A stretch of DNA of 64,000 nucleotides from Variovorax brevis (GTDB lineage: Bacteria; Pseudomonadota; Gammaproteobacteria; Burkholderiales; Burkholderiaceae_C), in NCBI RefSeq assembly GCF_030317105.1, contig NZ_JASZYG010000013.1, positions 62,001 through 126,000 on the forward strand. The letters are read 5' to 3'. The first letter of the stretch is position 1, and each line of letters starts with the position of its first letter. Below are positions 33,479-43,121 of this stretch, piece after piece. The translations under genes were made by a program, and so were the position numbers. The notes beneath the pieces are model-generated. The model made no database searches, was not told where the DNA came from, and saw only the letters and a list, made by a program, of their open reading frames with translations.

Positions 33479-36400
33479 TCAATACAAACTCCCGTCTGTC
33501 GGCTTCATCTTCAACACGAACCAGTTGACCCGGTCGATCGATCGGCCCGGCGTGCCGAAGGTGCCGATGGTCGAGCCGGCGATGAACAGGTCGCCGTGCA
33601 GGTCCATCGCGATGCCGAAGGCGCGGTCGTTCCTGACGCCCGTCGCAGGCAGGCCCGCGCCGTATTGCCGGATCCAGGTGCGCGTGCCGTCGGCCTCAAA
33701 GCGCGCCGCGAACATGTCTTCGTCGCCCTTGGAGGTTTCGCCTGGCATCACGCCATTGGTGTAGCCGGTGATGAAGGCTGCGGATCCGGCGGCGTCGGTC
33801 GTGATGCCGAAGGCCTCTTCGTCGAAGTAGCGGGGGCCACTCAGCGTTTGCGACGACAGGTTGTGCGCCCATTGGAGCGTGCCCGAGCCGTCGAATCGCG
33901 CAATGAGGGCGTCGCCTGCGGTGCAGCAGAAGGGGTTGACCGTCGGATTGCCCGCAACGTCGAAATTCGCATAGGTGCGGCCCGAGATGAACACACGGCT
34001 GCCATCGGCGGAGACGGCAATGCTGTTGGCCGTCACCGGCAGCGCGTTGTTTGGCGCGGCCGGGCCCAGCAGCGTCTCCCAGATCTGGGCGCCCGTGCTG
34101 CCGTTGAACTTGGCGACGTATGCGCCGCTGGCGTTGAACTGGCTGCCGGATGCCCATCCCGTGAGGTAGGCGTTGCCCGCCGCGTCGACTGCCACGCCGT
34201 GCCCCTCGTTGTACGGCGCCGGCTGGTTGGGGTGGAACATGTCTTCCTTGATCCACTGCCGATTGCCCGCCGTGTCGTACTTGGCAAGGAACCACATGAT
34301 GGTGCCACCCGGCGGGTTGGTCAGCGGCAACTGGCCGAAGCTGCGACCGGCAATGAAGGCGTTGCCGTTGGTGTCGACCGCGATGCCCAAGCCGCTGTCG
34401 TATGCGTTGGAGCCGAACTGGTGGGCCCACAGCCGCGTGCCGTCGGGGCTGAATTTGGCCACGAAGACATCGGTATTGCCCGCCGCGATTTCCCCCGCCA
34501 ACGTCGTGAGCGTCTGCCCGGTGACGTAGATGTTGCCAGTGCTGTCCACTGCGACGCCGTTGACCGCTTCCGCCACGCCGAAGCCGTTGTACGCGTCCAG
34601 CACCAGCCGCTGCCACAGCACGTTGCCAGCAGGGCCGTACTTGGCGATGAAGGGCTTGGACGCGCCGGGGTCGGTGCCGGCCGTGAAGATACCGGTCGTG
34701 TAGCCGCCGATGACCACGTTGCCCTGCGCATCCGCCGCAACGCTGTAGGCGACGTTGGACGGAGCGAGAGGCGAAGGGAACTGCGCGCCATCCTGCTTCA
34801 CGCCGGTCCATACCGAGACCACCGTGAGCGTCGCGGGGGCGGAGGTGATGCTGCCTGCGACGTTGGTCACGGTCACGGTGAAGGTGGCGCCGTTGTCGGC
34901 GATCGGCGTCGCGTTCGTGGTGTAGCTGGCCGCCGTGGCGCCGGGAATCGGGCTGCCGCCGCGATTCCACTGGAAGGTCTGCGGCGCTGTCCCGCCTGCC
35001 AGTACGGTGAATGTGGCCATCGCACCGGCAGTCACCGTGACATTGGCAGGCGCCGTCGTGATGAAGGGTGCCACCGGTGCCGCGACGACGCTCAGGGTGG
35101 CCGACGCACTCGTCGCACTTCCCGCCGAATTGCTGACGACAACGCGGTAGGCCGCGCCGTTGTCGGCCAGACCGGTCACGGGCGTCGTGTAGCTCGCGCT
35201 GGTCGCACCCGCGATATTGGCGTTGTTGCGCTGCCATTGATAGCCCAGCGGCGCCGTGCCGGAGGCGACGACGCTGAAGGTCGCCGTCTGGCCGGCGGTG
35301 ACGCTGGCGTTGGCCGGCGGCGTGGTGACGGCCGGCGCGACCGCGGCAGCACCCACCGTGAGGGTGGCTGCACTGCTGGTCACCGCACCGGCTGCATTGC
35401 TCACGACGACCGATAACTGCGCGCCGTTGTCGGCCGCGACGGCGTTCTGCACCGCGTAGCTGGCTGCCGTGGCGCCAGGGATCGCCGTGCCGTTTCGCCG
35501 CCATTGATAGCCCAGGGGCGCAGTGCCGGCCGCGGTGACACTGAAGTTGGCGGTCTGTCCGGCCACCACGCTCACGCTCGCCGGCTGGGTCGAGATCGAA
35601 GGCGCAACAGCCGCCGGGCTGACAGTCAGCACGGCTGTGCCGCTCGTGGCACTGCCGGCGACGTTCGTCACCGTCACGGCAAAGGTTGCGCCGTTGTCGG
35701 CGGCCGTGGTGGCCGGCGTGGTGTAGCTGGCGCCCATCGCGCCGGCGATGGTGGCGCCATTGCGGCTCCATTGGTAGCTCAGCGGCGCCGTGCCCATCGC
35801 GGTGACCGAGAAGGTGGCCTGCTGGCCCAGGCCCACCGTGGCGCTGCCCGGCCCGGCGGTGACGGTGGGCGCCACGACCCCGGCCGTGACGGTGAGGAGG
35901 GCATCGTTGCTGGTGGCGCTGCCCGCCGTGTTGGTCACCACCACGGAGAAGAGCGCGCCATCGTCCGCGGCCACGGTCGCAGCGATGTCGTAGCTGGCCG
36001 ACGTGGCGCCGGAGATGGGCACGCCGTTGCGGCGCCATTGGTAGCTCAAAGGGGCGGTGCCCGTCGCGCCGGCGCTGAAACTCGCCGTTTGCCCGGCGAG
36101 CACGCTGCTGGCGGCGGGCTGCGTGGTGACGACTGGCGCAATGGCGAAGGGGCCGACCGTGAGCATGGCCGGACTGCTGGTTGCCGACCCGGCCGCATTG
36201 CTCACGATCACCGTGATGATCGCCCCGTTGTCGGTGGCCGTTGCGGCTGCGATGGTGTAGCCGGCGGCCGTCGCGCCGGGAATGGCCGTGCCGTCGCGCC
36301 GCCACTGGTAAGTCAGGGGTGCGGTGCCGCTGGCGCCCACGCCGAACCTGGCCGCCTGGCCCTCGGCGACCGTAACGCTCACCGGCTGCGTGGTGATCAA

Positions 36401-36550
36401 AGGCGCCACGACGGGCGTTGGCGTCGGGTGCGAATGCCCGCCGCCGCCGCAGGCGACCAGGAAGGCCGCGAGGGCGAACAGGCACCAGCGGCATCCCCCG
36501 GCGAGGGGGCCGCGTTCAATGGCCGCAACAAGCAACAGCAACTTCGACAT
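33479..36550 (-). CDS. lipoprotein with six Ig-like repeats and an SBBP-type beta-propeller
   Basis: The protein has 1023 residues. A signal peptide with lipobox (FALAAFLVACGGGG) is followed by six Ig-like repeats of about 89 residues (roughly 46-580), each with the pattern GTAPLxYQWxRNG, A-ADNGA and VVSNxAGSATS. Their DNA spacing is almost exactly 267 bp. The C-terminal half (about 590-1023) holds SBBP-like propeller blades such as AYSVAADAQGNVVIGGYTTG and GIAVDTNGNAFIAGRSFG. AGGAGA precedes the ATG at 36550. Such proteins are cell-surface or secreted adhesion/binding proteins of unknown ligand. Confidence 0.9.
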   Translation of the reverse strand: MSKLLLLVAAIERGPLAGGCRWCLFALAAFLVACGGGGHSHPTPTPVVAPLITTQPVSVTVAEGQAARFGVGASGTAPLTYQWRRDGTAIPGATAAGYTIAAATATDNGAIITVIVSNAAGSATSSPAMLTVGPFAIAPVVTTQPAASSVLAGQTASFSAGATGTAPLSYQWRRNGVPISGATSASYDIAATVAADDGALFSVVVTNTAGSATSNDALLTVTAGVVAPTVTAGPGSATVGLGQQATFSVTAMGTAPLSYQWSRNGATIAGAMGASYTTPATTAADNGATFAVTVTNVAGSATSGTAVLTVSPAAVAPSISTQPASVSVVAGQTANFSVTAAGTAPLGYQWRRNGTAIPGATAASYAVQNAVAADNGAQLSVVVSNAAGAVTSSAATLTVGAAAVAPAVTTPPANASVTAGQTATFSVVASGTAPLGYQWQRNNANIAGATSASYTTPVTGLADNGAAYRVVVSNSAGSATSASATLSVVAAPVAPFITTAPANVTVTAGAMATFTVLAGGTAPQTFQWNRGGSPIPGATAASYTTNATPIADNGATFTVTVTNVAGSITSAPATLTVVSVWTGVKQDGAQFPSPLAPSNVAYSVAADAQGNVVIGGYTTGIFTAGTDPGASKPFIAKYGPAGNVLWQRLVLDAYNGFGVAEAVNGVAVDSTGNIYVTGQTLTTLAGEIAAGNTDVFVAKFSPDGTRLWAHQFGSNAYDSGLGIAVDTNGNAFIAGRSFGQLPLTNPPGGTIMWFLAKYDTAGNRQWIKEDMFHPNQPAPYNEGHGVAVDAAGNAYLTGWASGSQFNASGAYVAKFNGSTGAQIWETLLGPAAPNNALPVTANSIAVSADGSRVFISGRTYANFDVAGNPTVNPFCCTAGDALIARFDGSGTLQWAHNLSSQTLSGPRYFDEEAFGITTDAAGSAAFITGYTNGVMPGETSKGDEDMFAARFEADGTRTWIRQYGAGLPATGVRNDRAFGIAMDLHGDLFIAGSTIGTFGTPGRSIDRVNWFVLKMKPTDGSLY

Positions 36551-37317
36551 GACTTCTCCTGCGTCGGAATCCGGTCGCTCGGCCAAAGAGGAACTCCGCG
36601 TTTGGCGCGCCGTGATGGCTGCAAGATAGCGAGAAGCAATGCTTTATTCCTCTATCAAATGACAGAGAAACGGATCGGGTGAAATCGGCGTGACGCGCCA
36701 AATCGCAAAGAGAGCGGCGATCCGGTTCTCCGGCCGAGGGTGCGTGCGCGTCGAGGCAGCCATGCCTGCTCGCCATCGTGCGCAGCGCCGCCAGCCGGTT
36801 GCGCGTCACGCGGTCTTTCGTTCGCAGCCACCTTCACGCATCTGCACGGAGACGACTTGGCCCTTCGGTATCCCGGTCTCCGTTCGACTCATCGCTGCCC
36901 CGTGCACTTCATCAAATCGCAGGGACTTCATTGCGGCGGAAGCCCACGCACTCAGTGACGCCGGAAGCGAACCGGCTTCAATGCCAGAAGGTGGCGGCAT
37001 GACGGCATGCCGCAACGGCGATGCGAAACCCACGGCTGTGTTCGGCGCGTAGCGTCGACAGGCACATTCATCGTGTGCGCCGCGTGCCTGGGCCGACCGC
37101 CGGCGCCACGGCGTCGCCCAGCGCGTTCCATGCCCGCACACCCCCAACGACTGGCGCGCCGGGCATGAACTCCCGTGAAGTGTGAAGTCACGACCGGGCT
37201 TGGGGCTTTTTCCACAAAGTGGGTGAGAAAGCCGGCGCGCGTTGCCTTTGGGCTGTTGCGCCGGTTCTTCGAACTACGAAAAATGTATTACCTCCCGCGG
37301 AATCTTGTTTGCCCTGC
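36551..37317. other. intergenic region, no gene seen
   Basis: These 767 bp separate the Ig-repeat lipoprotein (minus) and the LuxR regulator (plus). Only short, unsupported frames occur. A dyad with arms CGTGA (37174-37178) and TCACG (37188-37192) lies 126 bp upstream of the regulator and could be an operator. Confidence 0.4.
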
Positions 37318-38439
37318 ATGAACGTCCAGGACCTCTACGAATTGGCCAGTGCCGCTGCGCTCGATTCCGCGCGCTGGGTGGATGTATTGCGCGCCGCCTG
37401 CGCGGCTACTGGCGCCATGGGCGGCGCGATGTTTTCGCCGGGCGTCGACGTGAACGGACCGCACCTGGGCGCGATCACCGACGGCTATGGAGACATCTCG
37501 GGCTACAAGGCCCATTGGGCGGCGCAAGACCCCTGGCTGGTGGCGGTCGCCGGCAAGCGCTTTTTCGAGACGGCTGGCGACGTGCACCTTGGACGCGAAT
37601 TCCTGCCAGACGCCCAAGTCAAGCGCACGGCCTACTACAACGACTTTGGCCGCTTCTCCGGCGGCGGCGCCGGTCACAAGATTTCGCTCAAGGTGTGCGA
37701 CGCCAATGATCCGGTAGCGCCGGTCACGCACTTCATCGTGGGTCGCCCCTTCTCGTCGCGCGAGTTCGACGAGGAAGACAAGCGCACCCTCGCCCGTTTC
37801 TGGCGGCCGGTCCAGCATGCCGTTCGCCTGCACTGGAAACTCGCGCGCGGAATCGTGCCCGGGCATTCGCCCGCCGTTGGGCTGAACCTGCTGCCCATGC
37901 CAACGTTCATCCTGCGCGAAGACGCCTTCGTCGAGTTCTGCAACGCGTCCGCGCTGGAGATGCTGCGCACGGGGCGGCTCGTGAAGGAGGCCAACGGCTA
38001 CCTGCGCGGCGCCGGCAATCTGGACTGCGCTGCGCTCAAGACACTGGTCGCCGGCGCCGGCCGGATCTGCTGCAAGACGGTGGCGCTGACCGTCGAAGGC
38101 GATCGCGTGCGACGCCTGACCCTCAGCGCCTCGCCCATCCGCCAGGTGCCGCACTACGCCTGTGCGTGGCCGCGAGCCAGCGTGATGCTGGTGCTGCTGG
38201 ACGGCTATTCGCGCGAAGGCGATGAGGAAAGCTGGCAGCGCTGCCTGGCCCGGCACTTCGCGCTCACGCCGAGCGAGCAATACGTGCTTCGGCGCATTGC
38301 GGCGGGGCGCACCGTGGAGGAGATCTCGCTTGAGAAGGACGTGATCCCCGCCACGATACGCACGCATCTGAATTCGCTGTTCGACAAGACAGGAAGGCGC
38401 CGGCAGAGCGAGCTTGTGCGGCTGGTGGCAGGTCGCTAG
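37318..38439 (+). CDS. LuxR-type transcriptional regulator
   Basis: The protein has 373 residues. The first 300 or so form an unidentified sensory region (MNVQDLYELASAAALDSARW onward) without autoinducer-domain signatures. The last 65 form a LuxR-type helix-turn-helix (LTPSEQYVLRRIAAGRTVEE and IRTHLNSLFDKTGRRRQSEL). This architecture is common in Burkholderiales beside envelope or metabolic genes. The ATG at 37318 is the first Met after the upstream open frame and matches the usual length. The target is unknown. Confidence 0.85.
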   Translation: MNVQDLYELASAAALDSARWVDVLRAACAATGAMGGAMFSPGVDVNGPHLGAITDGYGDISGYKAHWAAQDPWLVAVAGKRFFETAGDVHLGREFLPDAQVKRTAYYNDFGRFSGGGAGHKISLKVCDANDPVAPVTHFIVGRPFSSREFDEEDKRTLARFWRPVQHAVRLHWKLARGIVPGHSPAVGLNLLPMPTFILREDAFVEFCNASALEMLRTGRLVKEANGYLRGAGNLDCAALKTLVAGAGRICCKTVALTVEGDRVRRLTLSASPIRQVPHYACAWPRASVMLVLLDGYSREGDEESWQRCLARHFALTPSEQYVLRRIAAGRTVEEISLEKDVIPATIRTHLNSLFDKTGRRRQSELVRLVAGR

Positions 38440-38573
38440 CCCCGCCAGCAGAACGCTGTGCAGTGACAGGGCCGGCCCGGATGGCGTGTGCCAGAAAACT
38501 CCCCCTCGACCGGCGAGCGCACACCGCTCCTTCACGATCGCGCGCGGCCGCGCGTGCCAAGGGCTCGCCCAGG

Positions 38574-38625
38574 TGCCCGCCCTTGCGGATGCGCCGGAAG
38601 GGGGCGCCGTCAGGGATCCCGCTTG
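38574..38625. repeat. dispersed hairpin repeat, copy 1
   Basis: The first 22 bp (38574-38595) are identical to 46726-46747, and the next 30 bp are related. A stem of GCGCC and GGCGC encloses a 7-9 base loop. This copy lies in the 535-bp gene-free stretch 38440-38974. Confidence 0.5.
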
Positions 38626-38918
38626 CTTCTTCTAAGCATCAGCAGGCCCAACAACAGCACGAAATCGGTCATGGACGGCGGTGATCGAAAGGAAGCGTCA
38701 GGAACCTGCCCAAAGTATCCGTCACACGTCAGTTCGCGCACTGATCTCGGGGTAGCCCTGTGTGCTGCTGCGCGATGGACCCGCGCGTTCTGCGTTGCAT
38801 CACCCTTGGAGACAAAGGCAACACGAAGGCATGCGCTGGACCCCGGTAGCCCACCAGCGCACAGCGCCCTGGCACGTGGTCGCGCCTGGCGGTGGGGCGA
38901 ACGGAGTGATCATGTAAA

Positions 38919-38935
38919 ATCCAGAATTTCTGGAT
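38919..38935. promoter_or_regulatory. palindromic operator of the Phd/zeta module
   Basis: ATCCAGAATTTCTGGAT is a 17-bp palindrome with one central base. A further half-site ATCCAGAA lies at 38945-38952, and TAAAAT at 38914-38919 could be the -10. Autoregulation by the antitoxin at 38975 is inferred. Confidence 0.6.
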
Positions 38936-38974
38936 AATGGCTACAATCCAGAAACTCCATCTCGCAGGATCGCC

Positions 38975-39337
38975 ATGACTGCCAATACCGCTGTGCGTAT
39001 CCCCTCCGTCGAGCGGCTGACGCGAGAGCTTTCCTCTTTTTCCGCGACCCATCTGGCTGCGGGCATGCAGCGGGTGACGCGCACGGTGATGTCCGAAGGA
39101 GCGGTCGTCATCACGCGGCACGACCAGCCCTCGATGGTCCTGATGTCGGTAGAACGCTACCTCGCGCTGGAAAAGGCCGCCGAGCCGGATCTGGAGGATT
39201 TGACGCGGCGCTTTGACGACATGTTCGAGCGAATGCAGGGCGACGAGGCGGCGCAGGCCATGGCGGATGCCTTTGCCATGGAGCCGGCGGAGCTGGGCAA
39301 GGCCGCCGTGAAGGCCGCACGCGTTTCGCGCCGCTGA
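38975..39337 (+). CDS. Phd/YefM-type antitoxin
   Basis: The protein has 120 residues. The middle part AVVITRHDQPSMVLMSVERY is the Phd/YefM fold signature. A 35-residue N-terminal extension and a helical C-terminal toxin-binding tail (LEDLTRRFDDMFERMQGDEA) flank it. Its TGA overlaps the ATG of the zeta-type toxin by one base. A palindromic operator lies just upstream. Confidence 0.85.
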   Translation: MTANTAVRIPSVERLTRELSSFSATHLAAGMQRVTRTVMSEGAVVITRHDQPSMVLMSVERYLALEKAAEPDLEDLTRRFDDMFERMQGDEAAQAMADAFAMEPAELGKAAVKAARVSRR

Positions 39338-39993
39338 TGCCCGCCAGAATCTACCTGCTGGCCGGCGTGAATGGCGCGGGCAAGAGCAGCGTGGGCGGTG
39401 CAGCGCTGCTGCGCAACAAAGTCGACTACTTCAATCCAGACGAGGCGGCTCGTGCGCTGATGGCGCAGCACCCGGGCATGACGGCCGATGTGGCGAACGG
39501 GCATGCCTGGGAGCTGGGGCGCCAAGGTCTTGAACGCGCGCTCGCCCATGGGCTGAATTTCGCCTTCGAAAGCACGCTGGGCGCGCAAACCATCCCCCGG
39601 ATGCTGCTGGAGGGCGCGCGCCAGGGTGCGCAGATCCATGTCTGGTATGCAGGACTGGCCTCACCCGAGCTGAACATCCAGCGCGTCAAGGCACGGGCTG
39701 CGGCCGGAGGCCACGATATTCCGGAGTCCAGGATCCGCGAGCGCTACGAGAGCAGCCGTGCCAACCTCGTGCGCCTCCTGCCCCACCTGGCCAGCCTTCG
39801 CCTCTATGACAACAGCGCCGAGGGTGACCCCAAGGCGGGAAAGCATCCGCACCCCGTGCTTTTGCTGCACATGGAAGGCGGGCGCGTCCTCTCGCATATC
39901 GCACTTGGCAAAGTGCCGCAGTGGGCCAAGCCCATCCTGGCAGCTGCGCTGGCTTACGCCCCGCCAGGCGGCAGCACAGTACCGGGCGCATAG
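39337..39993 (+). CDS. zeta-toxin-like P-loop kinase
   Basis: The protein has 218 residues and starts MPARIYLLAGVNGAGKSSVG with a Walker A loop. The zeta pattern continues with YFNPDEAARAL, FAFESTLGAQTIPRML and a basic RIRERYESSRANL helix. Zeta/PezT toxins phosphorylate UDP-N-acetylglucosamine and block cell-wall synthesis. The usual partner is an epsilon or PezA antitoxin; here a Phd/YefM-type protein is fused translationally upstream. Confidence 0.8.
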   Translation: MPARIYLLAGVNGAGKSSVGGAALLRNKVDYFNPDEAARALMAQHPGMTADVANGHAWELGRQGLERALAHGLNFAFESTLGAQTIPRMLLEGARQGAQIHVWYAGLASPELNIQRVKARAAAGGHDIPESRIRERYESSRANLVRLLPHLASLRLYDNSAEGDPKAGKHPHPVLLLHMEGGRVLSHIALGKVPQWAKPILAAALAYAPPGGSTVPGA

Positions 39994-40344
39994 CGCCTGA
40001 TCTCGTTGAAGCCCTTGAGGTCGACGTTCGCGGTGTCCTCCGGTCGCAGAACGCGCGGCTCGGGTCGGTGTGGATGTAGCCGGCGGCCACCGCCACGCTG
40101 CGAATGCCCAGTGGGTGGCAGGCGTCGGCGGTGTCCATCGCGTACCCGGCAAATATCACCCGGTCGTTGCAGGTGAACCACGCCGTCGGCGCCGCCATCC
40201 TTCGCGCCCGGGCGATGCGCGCGGGGGATGCTGCATCATGAGCCGGTCAAGTTCCCGGCCCTTCGAGATTCCCCAGCTCTGGCAGAACTTGCACCTGTCT
40301 TCCAGGCAATGCCACCAGCGGGCGGGTGCGTCGGTCACACGCAC
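39960..40344 (-). pseudogene. AmrS-like radical SAM enzyme remnant
   Basis: Fragments in several frames correspond to the AmmeMemoRadiSam radical SAM protein: DRCKFCQSWGISKGRELDRL (part of the iron-sulfur cysteine motif), then FTCNDRVIFAGYAMDTADAC, GIRSVAVAAGYI and NVDLKGFNEIRRYAPGTVLP. Large internal parts are missing. It immediately follows the AmrB remnant. Confidence 0.6.
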
Positions 40345-40740
40345 GCCTCGAACGCGATCGCTGTGCAGCCGACCACGCGGTCATGGCCACCGCCGGTGCG
40401 CCCGGAGTTGCGCAGGTCGCGCGCAGGCACGGGTTCAGGCGGTGATGGCGTGCAGCGCGCAGGGCACCGTTTGATCGCCTCGCAGCCGCAGGCTTCATGC
40501 GGCGTGAGTCCGGCGTCGAACCGCAGGATGCGCTGCACGGTGGCGTGGTCAACCGACTTCGCCCTGCCGTACGGCAGGTAGTGCGAGATATCTGAGCTGA
40601 GACGATCACTGTCTCGTCGCCGCCCCAGGGCCGTTCGCAGCCACGGCCTGCGCACCCGTGTCGCCGACCACCAGCGGCATGAGCGCGAACCGTCCGAGCG
40701 GCGCCTGCAGCGAATCGTCGATGTCAACGCGATGATGTAT
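40345..40740 (-). pseudogene. AmrB-like (Memo family) remnant
   Basis: SSDISHYLPYGRAKSVDHAT, RILRFDAGLTPHEACG and RDLRNSGRTGG match the Memo-like AmrB protein in one readable frame (40335-40727). The N-terminal region is degraded. Memo and the radical SAM partner normally act with AMMECR1. No function can remain here. 40741-41024 shows nothing recognisable. Confidence 0.6.
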
Positions 40741-41024
40741 TGTCAACGGCCGATCACGCACCCCAGCACCCGCGTGAATGCGTCATGTCGCGCAAGGCGA
40801 CCCCCATTCGCGCAACGCGGGCGACGCGCCGCGCCCGACGGGGGCGGCACGTCGATCCGCTCTGTGCGATGCCGACGTGTGCTGCCTCGGTGTGCACGCG
40901 CAGGCCTGAAAGGAACGCCGCCTGGTCGTCATTGGCGACGCCCTGCCAGACAAGGTGCGCCTGCACAACAGACCATAGGCCAAACCGCTTGTAACTGAAA
41001 GTATTCATTGGCAGAATGCCTTGA

Positions 41025-41240
41025 ATGAAATGCATCCAAGGCCTCCCTGTGCACTGGACCGAGCCGCAATTGGCCGTGACTGTTCAGCAACGCTCGCCCG
41101 CGGAATTTTCCTGGAGGCTCGTGCAACGACGCAATGGCCACGCGGCTGAGTGTGTTGCCGAGGCATTGGCGCCCTTTGCGAACTTTGACGAAGCCCTCGA
41201 CGACGGTTTTGTCGCGCTCAAGGCGTGGCGCGAGCCATAA
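41025..41240 (+). CDS. small hypothetical protein
   Basis: The protein has 71 residues (MKCIQGLPVHWTEPQLAVTV, ending ALDDGFVALKAWREP), is soluble and has gene-like composition. No family is recognised and there is no strong ribosome site. It is isolated between remnants and may itself be a fragment. Confidence 0.35.
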   Translation: MKCIQGLPVHWTEPQLAVTVQQRSPAEFSWRLVQRRNGHAAECVAEALAPFANFDEALDDGFVALKAWREP

Positions 41241-41463
41241 CGCCAGGCGCGTACATCGTCCTGGCGCTGCGAGGTGCCTGTTCGCGAGCGCGCGCAGATC
41301 TCGACGGCGCGTCAATGGCCAGGATGCGAACATCGGGGCTCTTGCCGCACCAAGGAAATTTCGCCCGGGGCCTTGCGCCATGGGCAGGTGAACTTGTTGG
41401 GCTCTGGACGCTACCGGCAGTGGTCAATATCTGCCGAATTTTCTTATCTGCAACAGAACCCAG

Positions 41464-41725
41464 GTGCTGGGCATCACCGGGGCGCTGTACCGCACGCTGC
41501 GCACCACCAGTCCGATCGGGAACCTGAACGACTCGATCGCCCACGTCATGCGCAACGTCAAGCGCTGGAAGGATGGGCAAATGACGCTGCGCTGGAGCGC
41601 TGGCGCGTTGAGCGATGCCAAGGGACGCTTCCGAAAGCTTTGCGGGCACCGCGACATGAAGACGCTGTTGGCTGCATTGCAAAGCCAAGTCCGCCAAGGT
41701 CACCGGTGCACCAACGCCAGGCGGC
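41464..41725 (+). pseudogene. IS256-family (mutator) transposase, C-terminal fragment
   Basis: TLRTTSPIGNLNDSIAHVMR, NVKRWKDGQMTLRWSAGAL and FRKLCGHRDMKTLLAAL correspond to the last 90 residues of mutator-type transposases, including the ENLN-like motif. The rest of the element is missing. From 41726 to 42339 no gene is recognised. Confidence 0.65.
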
Positions 41726-42339
41726 ATCGCATCACGAATGAGAACCGTCATCCGGCCGCGTTCGACATGATTCGGGATATCGTCATCTGGCGAAAGTTTG
41801 CGTTGTGGCGTGCCTACTGCAGCGACCATTCAAACTATGAATGGTGGTTCTTTCTTCGCGTGGGGGGAGCGCGGCGAAGCGGGATTCATTGCGATGGGCG
41901 CGCCGGGCGCGAAACGCAATTTTCGTAACGAAGTCGAAACTGGGGTCGCGCTGCTGATTCACCGGGCATCCTGTTGGATGCCAAGGTACAGCGCGGCTCC
42001 GGCGCGTCGAAGTGGCGGTTATCCACAGAGTCATGCACCGGCCGCGGGGACAACTGAAGGTTGACTTCCCGAAAAACGGCGCCCTCAAACCGGCCCGGTT
42101 TGTGAGTGAAGCGCCAATTCCGTTGCCACTCGGCCCTCGCGACCGGGGAGTCAACCATGTCGTTGAAAGGTTCGCCGCTTGTCCACAGCGCACGTCCGAC
42201 GTGTCGCTCGCCCAGCTGTGACATGTTGGCGAGCGAGCCAACGCCCATGCGGTCATACTCCCGACATGGCATCTGTTTGAAAGGCGTTGGCTGCGGGCGC
42301 GTCGAAGAGAGCCGTGAGCACAGCTATCCGGCCCAGGAC

Positions 42340-42706
42340 TCAATGCGCACCGAACGCTGCCAAGTTCAACTGGAGCGCCGCCTGGAGAAGGCGTCGATCG
42401 CGTGTCCAGAGCCTCGTGCCGACGGCGAGGCGGGTCGCGGCAAGCAGGTGACGACATAGCCGATCCCGATGCCAAGCAGCCGCTCGTTGTTGAGAAAAGT
42501 CATCACCTCGACATGCTATGCCAGCGGTATCTCGGGCAGCGTCTGAGCGCGCCGACCGTTTCATCTCGCTGATTCAGGCTGCCCAGCGCGATCTCCGCGA
42601 CGATGTACGGGTGCACGAGGACTTCATCGTCTTCGAGGAGCGATTGCAGTTCTGAATCGCCTCGGGCAAGGTGGTCGATCCACACTGACGTGTCAACGAG
42701 GATCAT
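42340..42706 (-). pseudogene. VapC-type PIN-domain toxin, frameshifted
   Basis: MILVDTSVWIDHLARGDSEL and HPYIVAEIALGSLNQRDE start a PIN nuclease with the first acidic residues. After about 42545 the frame breaks, and LGIGIGYV, then LLAATRLAVGTRLWTRDRRL, continue in other frames to 42340. PIN toxins cut RNA; this copy cannot fold normally. Confidence 0.75.
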
Positions 42707-42902
42707 CGGCGACCTCTCCCTGCCGTCGCGGTGCAGTCTGGAGGTTCGGCGAACTGCCTGCCAGGCGCGCCAACCGTCGCGCGGCCTCCCTTTGAACGAG
42801 GGATTTGAGCGCGTGCTGGATCAGCACGGAATTCTCCTGGATACCCGTGAATGTTCGGGCCTGCGAAAGCAACTCGTCGTCCAGGGTTACGGTGGGACGC
42901 TT
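42693..42902 (-). pseudogene. VapB-type antitoxin with lost start codon
   Basis: The 69-codon frame KRPTVTLDDELLSQARTFTG to the stop at 42693 is a full-size VapB of the ribbon-helix-helix type (LIQHALKSLVQREAARRLAR). GGGAGG stands at the right place (42913-42908), but the codon where ATG belongs reads AAG (42902-42900). It overlaps the VapC start by 14 bp. Confidence 0.75.
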
Positions 42903-43121
42903 GGCGTCCTCCCAGGAATCAAATATTGCATCGCACGACGCCACATTTGATGTAGCAGGCGACCGCCCGAAGCCACAGAACTGCAACGCTGCCCACGACT
43001 GCTCCACGCACCGGCGCCCGGTCGCCGCCAATCTTGCGTGGGACTGTATTGTCGCGAGCGCAGGTGACAGTGCGCGGTTCAGCGCTTGGCTGCGCATAGC
43101 AATTGCGCTACAGTAGTGTCC

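Noticed and set aside
33410..35416. Long plus-strand reading frame (668 codons) opposite the Ig-repeat lipoprotein
   Set aside because: It mirrors the GC-rich repeats, lacks a ribosome site and family motifs, and its periodicity is that of the opposite gene.
41726..42339. Several overlapping frames on both strands
   Set aside because: None has conserved motifs or a start signal; probably decayed mobile DNA.
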